The translations under genes and the position numbers were made by a program. Below the pieces are notes generated by a model. That model did no database searches and had not been told where the DNA came from. It was given only the letters and a program-made list of their open reading frames with translations. 13,784 nucleotides of DNA. Origin: Pseudomonadota bacterium (lineage in GTDB: Bacteria; Pseudomonadota; Gammaproteobacteria; Xanthomonadales; Rhodanobacteraceae). Location of the stretch: positions 1-13,784 of the forward strand of contig JAEYZH010000017.1 in NCBI GenBank assembly GCA_023430685.1, in the 5' to 3' direction. Positions 8,376 through 13,784 of this stretch are shown piece by piece; the stretch's first letter is position 1; every line of letters begins with the position of its first letter.

Positions 8376-9265
8376 TCCCCAACCTGCTCGACTGCGGCGG
8401 TCGCACGCTCGACCTCGGGCGTCCGTGCATCGCGGGCATCGTCAACGTGACCTCCGATTCGTTTTCGGACGGCGGTCGTTTCCTCGACCCGCGGCGCGCC
8501 GTGGAACACGGCCTGCGCCTCGTCGGGGAAGGCGCGGACCTGCTCGACATCGGCGGCGAATCGACGCGCCCGGGCGCGGTCGAAGTCGCGGTCGACGAGG
8601 AAATCGCGCGCGTGGTGCCGGTGATCGAAGCGCTCGCGCGCGAGGTCCGGGTGCCGATCTCGATCGATACCTCGCGCCCGGAAGTCATGCGCGCAGCCGT
8701 CGCGGCGGGCGCAGGTTTCATCAATGACGTGCGCGCGCTGCGCGTGGACGGCGCGCTCGATGCGGCCGCCGCGCTCGGCGTGCCGGTGTGCCTCATGCAC
8801 ATGCAGGGCACGCCTGCGACGATGCAGGACGCGCCGAGCTACGACGACGTCGTCGGCGACGTGCACCGCTTCCTGACCGAGCGCATGTTCGCCTGCCAGC
8901 TCGCGGGCATCGACAAGCGCCGCATCCTCGTCGACCCCGGCTTCGGATTCGGCAAGACGCTCGAACACAACCTCGCTCTGCTGCGCGCGCTCGCGCGCTT
9001 CGGCGAACTCGGTCCGGTGCTGGTCGGTCTCTCGCGCAAGGGCATGATCGGCGCGATCACCGGCCATGACGAGCCTTCCGATCGCGCCGCGGGTTCCGCG
9101 GGCGCCGCGCTGATCGCGGTGCAGAACGGCGCGACGATCGTGCGCGTGCACGACGTCGCGATCACGCGCGACCTGCTCGCGGTGTGGCGCGCGGTCGGTC
9201 CGCCCGCATCGGCGCCCGCGCGTGCGTCGGCGTCGCCGCGCATGCCCGGCTGGGACGACGACTGA
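8372..9265 (+). CDS. folP: Dihydropteroate synthase
   Basis: A 297-residue enzyme joining p-aminobenzoate to hydroxymethyl-dihydropterin diphosphate to make dihydropteroate in folate synthesis, the sulfonamide target. Family motifs run in order: GIVNVTSDSFSDGG (22-35, N25), DIGGESTRPGA (59-69), PISIDTS (D99), FINDVRAL (N118), LMHMQGTPATMQ (141-152), ILVDPGFGFGKT (D188), LVGLSRKGMIG (K223) and RVHDV (R258, H260). Loop 1 is usually NVTPDSF; here Pro is Ser28. TTG 8372 fits the family N-terminus (LDLGRPCIAG aligns with LDLSHPHVMG of E. coli about 11 residues in), and overlaps the protease TGA as TTGA, which suggests translational coupling. The Ala/Pro/Ser-rich tail of about 20 residues is extra. 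glmM, often next, is absent. Confidence 0.94.
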   Translation: MIPNLLDCGGRTLDLGRPCIAGIVNVTSDSFSDGGRFLDPRRAVEHGLRLVGEGADLLDIGGESTRPGAVEVAVDEEIARVVPVIEALAREVRVPISIDTSRPEVMRAAVAAGAGFINDVRALRVDGALDAAAALGVPVCLMHMQGTPATMQDAPSYDDVVGDVHRFLTERMFACQLAGIDKRRILVDPGFGFGKTLEHNLALLRALARFGELGPVLVGLSRKGMIGAITGHDEPSDRAAGSAGAALIAVQNGATIVRVHDVAITRDLLAVWRAVGPPASAPARASASPRMPGWDDD

Positions 9266-9294
9266 GCCACGCCGTCGCGGCTGGCGCTCGATGC

Positions 9295-9300
9295 TACGCT
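9295..9300 (+). promoter_or_regulatory. Possible -10 element (TACGCT) immediately before the ECF sigma gene
   Basis: TACGCT is preceded by GC and ends six bases before ATG 9307, the same arrangement as at rpoS (GCTAAGCT-N6-GTG). Transcription would begin at the start codon. The gene has no visible Shine-Dalgarno in its 41-bp upstream gap, which fits a leaderless message. Confidence 0.35.
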
Positions 9301-9306
9301 GGCCGC

Positions 9307-9855
9307 ATGGGCGAAGTGACGCGACTCCTGCAGCGCTGGTCCGGCGGCGACGGCGATGCGCTGGACCGGCTGGTGCCGCTCGTCTACGACGAATTGCGAC
9401 GGCTCGCTGCGCACCAGCTCTCGGGCGAGCGGCGTGACCACACGCTGCAGGTCACCGGCCTCGTCAACGAGGCCTACCTGCGCCTGACCGGGCAACGCGA
9501 GTCGACCTGGGCCGATCGCCGCCAGTTCCTGCTGGTCGCCGCGATGATGATGCGACGCGTGCTGGTCGACCATGCGCGTCGACAGGCGGCCGCCAAGCGC
9601 CCGCGCGCGGACGATCGCGTGTCGATCGAGGAGATCGACCTGCCCGGCGACACGGACTCCGATCTCGTCGCGCTCGACGAGGCCCTGGACCGTCTCGCCG
9701 GGATCGATGCGCGCCAGGCCGAGGTCGTGCAACTGCGGTACTTCGCCGGACTCGACATCGAGGAAACCGCGCGCACGCTGGATCTGTCGGTGTCGACGGT
9801 CACGCGCGAATGGCGCATGGCGCGCGCGTGGTTGCGGCGCGAACTCGGCGAGTGA
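9307..9855 (+). CDS. ECF-type sigma factor, TIGR02999/Sigma70_ECF-like, probable Ser/Thr-kinase partner
   Basis: A 182-residue sigma factor with region 2 (about 19-88) and region 4 (about 127-180; the helix-turn-helix lies in ETARTLDLSVSTVTREW). The wording LQVTGLVNEAYLRL, RRQFLLVAAMMMRRVLVDHA and VVQLRYFAGLDIEETA matches the group often called TIGR02999, whose genes commonly sit beside Hanks-type kinases. No anti-sigma gene is adjacent. Typical ECF factors have an acidic DAED-type motif in region 2.2 just before LV; here the same place reads QVTG with T50. In the related EcfP/PknT pair of Vibrio, phosphorylation of a threonine in region 2.2 supplies the missing charge. The adjacent kinase gene converges on this one with only 13 bp between stops. 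Family assignment is firm; kinase control is inferred. Confidence 0.88.
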   Translation: MGEVTRLLQRWSGGDGDALDRLVPLVYDELRRLAAHQLSGERRDHTLQVTGLVNEAYLRLTGQRESTWADRRQFLLVAAMMMRRVLVDHARRQAAAKRPRADDRVSIEEIDLPGDTDSDLVALDEALDRLAGIDARQAEVVQLRYFAGLDIEETARTLDLSVSTVTREWRMARAWLRRELGE

Positions 9856-9868
9856 TCGCGCGGCGCGT

Positions 9869-12370
9869 TCAGCGCGTGCGCGCGGACGCGGCGGCCGCGC
9901 TCTTCGCCAGCCCCTGCGCGAGTTCCGCGCGAACTTCGCCATAGGCGTCCCGATCGATGCGCTCGAGGACCGCGAGTCCCTTCCGGTAGCTGCGTTCGGC
10001 GGCTTCGGGGTCGCCGAGCGCGAGCTGCGTTTCGGCGAGCGTGCCGAGCGCGGCGGCGTAGTAGCCGCCGTCCATGCCGCCGTCGGACCCCGCCGCCTGC
10101 TCGAGCGCGGGCAGCACCTCGAGCACGAGGCGCTGCGCCTCGCGCGGGTCGCCATGTCGCGCGGTCAGGGTCGCGAGGTTGGAGCTTGCGCCGAGGTAGA
10201 GCCAGTGGCGGTCGCCGCCGTGTTCGCGCGCGAGCCGCGCGGCGCGCTGGTACACCTCGATCGCCTCGTCGGCGCGTCCGAGCTGCGACAACGCGACGCC
10301 GAGGTTGTTGAGCACGCCGACGAGGGTGAGGCCGGGGCCGGTGACGCGTTCGTGGTCGGCCGCGAGTGCGCGGTACAACGTGACCGAGCGTTCGGGATCG
10401 AGCTTGGCGACCGCGTTCGCGTAGACCGAGCGGCTCGACAATGCGCGCGGATCGTCGGCTCCGTAGCGGCGATTCGACAGCGTCAACGCCTGCTCGGCCA
10501 TCGCCACCGCGCGCTCGCGCTCGTCCTGCGCGTCGTAGAGCGAGGACAGCGCGCGGTATGCCTGCAGCAGCAGCGGTTCCGGTGCGGGGGCCCGTTGCTG
10601 CAGCTGCGCGAGGATCGATTCGAGTTGCGCGCGGCTTTCGGCGAGCGGGATATCGAGCAGGTTCACGTGGTTGTGCAGTTCGCGCAGACGCAACCGCGTG
10701 ATTTCGTCGTGATGGTCGCCGTCTGCGGACTGCAGCAGCCTGATCGCTTCGGCGTCCGCGGCGATCGATGCGCCGGTCTGGCGGCTGGTGCTGTAGGCGG
10801 CAGCGAGTTCGGCGAGCAGCGCCGCGCGTTCCTCGGGTCCCGCGGCGTCCGCGTCCACCTGGTCGCGAGCGGCCAGCAGCAGCGGCAACGCCTCGTTGCC
10901 GAGGCCGAGCGCATTGTAGGCGCGACCCATCGACAGCAGCATCGAGCCGCGTTGCGCCGGCGACAGATCGTGGCGCCGTTCGAGCTCGCGCACGCCCCGA
11001 TCGAGCATCTCGCGCACGGTGACCTGGTTGCCGCGCGAACGCAGCGAATCGGCGTTGCCGAACAGGTCGGTCATGTACGCGAGCATGGCCTGCGCGCGGT
11101 CGCGCTCGCGCGCGACGCGCTCGTGCTGCGCCTCGCGATCGAGTGCGAACGCGCCGAGCAGCAGCGCGAACGCGATCGAGGCCGCCAGCGGCCAGCGTCG
11201 GCGCCAGGCGAAACGGCGCAGGCGGTACGGCCAATGGCCGCGGCGTGCGTGCACCGGCTCGGACGCGAGGAAGCGGCGCAGATCGTCGGCGAGCGCGGCG
11301 ACCGAGGCGTAGCGCTGCGCCGGATCACGTCGCAGCGCTTTCAGGATGATCGCGTCGAGGTCGCGCGGCACGCGCACGACCGCTGCCCGGGTGCGCGCGT
11401 CCGCGGATCCGGGCGTCTTGCCGGGCGCGCCCGCGATGCGGCTCGGCGGCGTGATCTCGTCGTCGGCGACGATCGCGCCCGATGCGAGATGCGGCGAACC
11501 GAGGTGGTCGAACGGGCGCACCCCGGTGACGAGTTCGTACAGCACGACGCCGAGCGAGTAGATGTCGCTGGCGGTGCCCAGCGGTTCGCCGCTGACCTGC
11601 TCGGGGCTCGCATACGCGTAGGTCAATGCGCGCAGCGCGGTTTCGGTGCGCGGATCCGCGTCGTCGTGCGCGAGCAGGCGCGCGATGCCGAAGTCGAGCA
11701 GCTTGGGCTCGCCGCGGTCGGTCACGAGGATGTTCGCGGGCTTGATGTCGCGATGGATCACGAGCTGCCGGTGCGCATGCTCGACCGCGGCGCAGACCTC
11801 GAGGAACAGCGCGATGCGCGCGCGCGTCGCGAGTGCGCGCGCCGCGCACCAGCGGTCGATGCGCTCGCCCTCGACGAGTTCCATCGCGAGGAACGGCCGC
11901 CCGTCCGCGTTCACCCCCGCATCGATGAGGCGCGCGATGTTCGGATGGTCGAGCTGGGCGAGGATGCGGCGCTCACGCGCGAACCGCGCGAGCGTCGCCG
12001 CATCGCTGCCGCCGCCTGCGTGGAGGAGCTTGAGCGCGACTCGCTGGCGAAGGTCGCCATCGGTGCGTTCCGCCAGGTGCACGACGCCCATGCCGCCCTG
12101 GCCGAGCCGCGCGAGCACGCGGTAGCTGCGCGGGAGCACGGCTTCGATGCCGTCCCCGGTCGCGCTGGCGCCTGCCGCTCCCGCGAGCGGCGGGAGCCGG
12201 TCGGCACTGGCGTCCTCGGCCGCATCGATGAGCCAGCGCGCTTCCGCACGCAGGTGCTCGTCGCCGTCGCAGGCCTGGTCGAGCACGGCCTCGCGATCTT
12301 CGCCCGCGTGCTCGAGCACGCGCTGTGCGATCGCCTTGGCCTGCCGGTAGCGCTGCGCCGATGCGTCCAC
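9869..12370 (-). CDS. Transmembrane Hanks-type Ser/Thr protein kinase with C-terminal TPR region
   Basis: An 833-residue protein with an N-terminal segment (about 1-80) typical of this kinase group, the kinase domain (about 83-370), one membrane helix (about 392-410), then about 400 helical TPR-like residues (AYNALGLGNEALPLL, NNLGVALSQLGRADEAIEVY, LGTLAETQLALGDPEAAERSY). Catalytic residues are all present: glycine loop GQGGMG (90-95), K114 (VALK), helix-C E133, HRDIKPAN (D208, N213), DFG (226-228), SPE (255-257). It should be active, with the kinase in the cytoplasm and the TPR part probably periplasmic. GTG 12370 is chosen because MDASAQRYRQAK fits the family N-terminus and ACGGACGGAG lies just before it; the longer open frame upstream is non-coding. 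The likely target is the neighbouring ECF sigma factor. Confidence 0.92.
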   Translation of the reverse strand: MDASAQRYRQAKAIAQRVLEHAGEDREAVLDQACDGDEHLRAEARWLIDAAEDASADRLPPLAGAAGASATGDGIEAVLPRSYRVLARLGQGGMGVVHLAERTDGDLRQRVALKLLHAGGGSDAATLARFARERRILAQLDHPNIARLIDAGVNADGRPFLAMELVEGERIDRWCAARALATRARIALFLEVCAAVEHAHRQLVIHRDIKPANILVTDRGEPKLLDFGIARLLAHDDADPRTETALRALTYAYASPEQVSGEPLGTASDIYSLGVVLYELVTGVRPFDHLGSPHLASGAIVADDEITPPSRIAGAPGKTPGSADARTRAAVVRVPRDLDAIILKALRRDPAQRYASVAALADDLRRFLASEPVHARRGHWPYRLRRFAWRRRWPLAASIAFALLLGAFALDREAQHERVARERDRAQAMLAYMTDLFGNADSLRSRGNQVTVREMLDRGVRELERRHDLSPAQRGSMLLSMGRAYNALGLGNEALPLLLAARDQVDADAAGPEERAALLAELAAAYSTSRQTGASIAADAEAIRLLQSADGDHHDEITRLRLRELHNHVNLLDIPLAESRAQLESILAQLQQRAPAPEPLLLQAYRALSSLYDAQDERERAVAMAEQALTLSNRRYGADDPRALSSRSVYANAVAKLDPERSVTLYRALAADHERVTGPGLTLVGVLNNLGVALSQLGRADEAIEVYQRAARLAREHGGDRHWLYLGASSNLATLTARHGDPREAQRLVLEVLPALEQAAGSDGGMDGGYYAAALGTLAETQLALGDPEAAERSYRKGLAVLERIDRDAYGEVRAELAQGLAKSAAAASARTR

Positions 12371-12527
12371 GTGCTCCGTCCGTCCCGATTGCCCGTGTCC
12401 GGGCGCGTCATCTTCGGCGCAGCGGCGTCGAATGACCAGATCCGGCGCGTTCCTGCGCGTTCTGGCGATCGACTGGCCTCGTCGGTCGTGGCGCCCCGAT
12501 GCCCGGGGCCGCATCCAGGAGGGGATC
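12371..12527. promoter_or_regulatory. Divergent upstream region between the kinase gene and the leader ORF / winged-helix gene
   Basis: A 157-bp non-coding gap serving two divergent units. The kinase GTG has GGAG three bases upstream on the minus strand. A short GC hairpin (GCCCC at 12492-12496 with GGGGC at 12505-12509) lies just before the leader ORF. No clear -10/-35 pair is visible on either strand. Confidence 0.4.
12517..12524 (+). promoter_or_regulatory. Strong Shine-Dalgarno (AGGAGGGG) for the 20-codon leader ORF
   Basis: AGGAGG (12517-12522) is an excellent anti-16S complement, five bases before ATG 12528. It is the best ribosome binding site in the window, yet the ATG it serves opens only a 20-codon frame, not the regulator. 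Confidence 0.75.
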
Positions 12528-12590
12528 ATGCACCAGCGCAACCACATCCGCCGCGGCATCGAGGTTTCGCCGCATGCAGGTGCCGCGTGA
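12528..12590 (+). CDS. Putative 20-aa leader peptide / upstream ORF of the winged-helix regulator
   Basis: ATG 12528 opens 20 codons (MHQRNHIRRG...SPHAGAA), His/Arg-rich, ending in TGA at 12588-12590. The stop overlaps the regulator's GTG start (12587-12589) as GTGA, a layout typical of translational coupling. The regulator's own start has only a weak AGG upstream, so its translation may depend on ribosomes finishing this peptide. No homology is recognised. Alternatively it is simply a coupling device with no peptide function. The Shine-Dalgarno and the overlap are seen directly; function is inferred. Confidence 0.55.
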   Translation: MHQRNHIRRGIEVSPHAGAA

Positions 12591-13573
12591 GCGGCGTCGC
12601 CGCATCGCCCGTGCGCGCCAGCGCGCGCGAGGAGGTGGAGGGCGCGCGCGGCGCGCTCTACGCGTTCGAGCGCGTGCGGATCGATGTCGGTCCGCGCGAA
12701 CTCTGGCGCGACGGACGCCTGCGCACGCTGCCGTCGCGCGTGTTCGACTGTCTCGTCTACCTGATCGAGCACCGTGACCGCGCGGTGGGGCGCGACGAAC
12801 TCGTCGCCGCGATCTGGGGCCGCGTCGACGTCACCGATGCGCAACTCGGCCAGATCGTGCTCAAGGCGCGTCGCGCGATCGGCGACGACGGCCAGGCGCA
12901 GCGGCTGATCCGCACGATGCCGAAGTTCGGCTACCGCTGGAGTGCGCCGGTCGAGCGCGTCGAAGCCGGCGTCGATCGCGGACAGGCGTGCGGGCCGGCG
13001 GCGGCCGTGGTGGCGACGCCCGCGGTCGTTGGCCCGCCGCGCTCCGTGCTGCGCCCCAGGATCGCCGTGCTCGGCGTCGGCGCGCTGTTCGTCGCGACGG
13101 CGTGGGGATTCGCCCGAACCCAGTTCGACGCGGTCGCCGGGCCGGCCGCCTCGCGCGCGCCGGCGGTCGTGCTGCCGGTGGAGGTCGCGCAGGCACCGGG
13201 TCGTGAATGGATCCGCCTCGGGGGCATGGAAGTGCTGGCCGCGCGCCTGCGTGCGGGCGGCCTCGAGGTCGCGCCGAGCGAAGAAGTGCTGTCGCGGATC
13301 GGCGATTTCGACGCTGCGCGCTCGGACGCAACGTCGCGGCGCACCGACGCGCGCCTGGTGGTGCGCGCCGGACTCGCCGAGGGCCCGCATGGCTGGCAGG
13401 TCGAGGTGCGCGCAGTCGGCACGGGACCGGAGGTGGTGCTCGCGCGCGCGGGCGGGGTAGACCCGCTGGTCACGTTGCAGCGCGCCGGCGACGAACTGCT
13501 TGCGCGCCTCGAGGACGGCGCGCGTGCACCCGCGGCGGGACGCATGCGCGAAGGGGTGGCGGAGGCGCCGTGA
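12587..13573 (+). CDS. Membrane-anchored winged-helix (OmpR/CadC-type) transcriptional regulator
   Basis: A 328-residue protein. Residues about 24-118 form an OmpR/PhoB-type winged helix (Trans_reg_C): a beta start YAFERVRIDVGPRELWRDG, LPSRVFDCLVYLIEHRDRAV, DELVAAIWGRVDVTDAQLGQ, the recognition-helix part IVLKARRAIGDD and the wing IRTMPKFGYRW. A linker and one membrane helix (about 157-174) follow, then about 150 periplasmic residues beginning VVLPVEVA. This is the CadC/ToxR plan: cytoplasmic DNA-binding domain with a periplasmic sensor. No receiver domain is present. Many proteins of this plan continue into long TPR regions; this one stops early, so it may be a short form. GTG 12587 overlaps the stop of the 20-codon leader ORF; the frame is open far upstream but only as antisense to the kinase gene. 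Confidence 0.82.
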   Translation: MSGVAASPVRASAREEVEGARGALYAFERVRIDVGPRELWRDGRLRTLPSRVFDCLVYLIEHRDRAVGRDELVAAIWGRVDVTDAQLGQIVLKARRAIGDDGQAQRLIRTMPKFGYRWSAPVERVEAGVDRGQACGPAAAVVATPAVVGPPRSVLRPRIAVLGVGALFVATAWGFARTQFDAVAGPAASRAPAVVLPVEVAQAPGREWIRLGGMEVLAARLRAGGLEVAPSEEVLSRIGDFDAARSDATSRRTDARLVVRAGLAEGPHGWQVEVRAVGTGPEVVLARAGGVDPLVTLQRAGDELLARLEDGARAPAAGRMREGVAEAP

Positions 13574-13584
13574 GCGCCTCCGCC
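13558..13584 (+). other. Perfect 11-bp hairpin with the regulator's stop codon in its loop
   Basis: GGCGGAGGCGC (13558-13568) pairs perfectly with GCGCCTCCGCC (13574-13584), leaving the loop CGTGA, which contains the TGA stop. No T tract follows, so it is not a standard intrinsic terminator. It may protect the mRNA 3' end or affect termination of translation. Confidence 0.7.
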
Positions 13585-13592
13585 GCGAAAGT

Positions 13593-13623
13593 CCCGCCGT
13601 CGTCGAGAGAGGGCGACGGCGGG
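13593..13623 (+). other. Second perfect hairpin downstream of the regulator
   Basis: CCCGCCGTCG (13593-13602) pairs with CGACGGCGGG (13614-13623) around an 11-base purine-rich loop. There is no T tract on either side. With the previous hairpin it forms a tandem structured 3' region. Confidence 0.65.
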
Positions 13624-13751
13624 TCGGCCGACAGCTGGGGGAGTGTCGGACGAAACCGACCGCGAGGTGCTGCACGCCGCGCGGATTGCAGCGTGAGGTT
13701 CGCGCCGCGGCCGCTCCGCGTCATTCGTGATCCGTTACGTTTTCATTCGTC
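13624..13751 (+). other. Structured non-coding stretch leading to the terminal terminator
   Basis: No gene is seen. Small inverted repeats are present: GTCGG/CCGAC at 13645-13660 and CTGCA/TGCAG at 13670-13691. The stretch from about 13710 is less GC-rich than the rest of the window. It may be a long 3' UTR or a small RNA ending at 13774. Confidence 0.35.
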
Positions 13752-13774
13752 GCGCATGGCGTGCGCCTTTTTTT
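13752..13774 (+). terminator. Intrinsic terminator with T7 tract
   Basis: GCGCA (13752-13756) pairs with TGCGC (13762-13766) around a five-base loop, followed by C and seven T residues (13768-13774). It is short but has the best T tract in the window. It lies about 200 bp after the regulator's stop on the same strand. Confidence 0.65.
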
Positions 13775-13784
13775 CGCCCGCGGA

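Noticed and set aside
9846..9890. Shared bidirectional terminator between the sigma and kinase genes
   Set aside because: The 13-bp gap and flanks contain GCGC-rich sequence that can pair weakly, but no stem stands out from background and there is no T tract on either strand.
9572..12586. A very long open plus-strand frame running opposite the whole kinase gene and into the winged-helix gene
   Set aside because: It is antisense to a well-supported kinase and has Arg/Ala/Val-biased content with no domain. It is open only because GC-rich codons seldom make stops. Only the part from 12587 is a gene.
12574..12777. ATG at 12574 as the start of the winged-helix protein
   Set aside because: That ATG is in a different frame from the winged-helix domain; only GTG 12587 leads into it without an antisense extension.

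Overview
The window looks like a chromosomal segment of a high-GC gammaproteobacterium, most likely from the Xanthomonadales/Lysobacterales. This rests on the nlpD-rpoS pair, the divergent yhbY / rlmE-ftsH arrangement, the strongly GC-biased third codon positions, GTAGGGTGG-type intergenic repeats, and a secreted protein ending in an IFADDFE-type tail. The genus cannot be fixed from the sequence.

Left part (1-2747). The 3' end of nlpD (inactive LytM-type amidase activator) is followed by rpoS (stationary-phase sigma factor). The rpoS stop codon lies inside the first of three tandem, hairpin-rich 154-bp repeats (1329-1770). On the far side of the repeats, on the minus strand, are yhbY (ribosome-associated RNA-binding protein) and an Mth938-like gene, 4 bp apart and transcribed toward rpoS.

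Middle (2748-9265). rlmE (23S rRNA U2552 2'-O-methyltransferase) and ftsH (membrane AAA+ metalloprotease) run rightwards, and ftsH ends at a strong intrinsic terminator. In many gammaproteobacteria ftsH is followed directly by folP and glmM. Here an 872-aa secreted subtilase of the KP-43 type lies between ftsH and folP. Its TGA overlaps the TTG start of folP (TTGA), so dihydropteroate synthase appears translationally coupled to an exported protease. glmM is absent.

Right part (9295-13784). This is a regulatory cluster: a TIGR02999-like ECF sigma factor, a convergent transmembrane Ser/Thr kinase with a large TPR region, and a membrane-anchored winged-helix (OmpR-type) regulator read away from the kinase. 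The sigma factor lacks the acidic region 2.2 motif and carries a threonine there (T50), as expected for sigma factors activated by a partner kinase. The regulator is preceded by a 20-codon ORF with a near-perfect Shine-Dalgarno whose stop overlaps the regulator's GTG start (GTGA). A series of hairpins ending in a T7 tract closes the window.

The candidates for something not well described are the kinase / sigma / leader-peptide-regulator cluster, the rpoS end defined by a repeat, and the protease-folP coupling. A shared TA(A/C)GCT-N6-start signature at rpoS and the ECF gene also suggests leaderless transcription.
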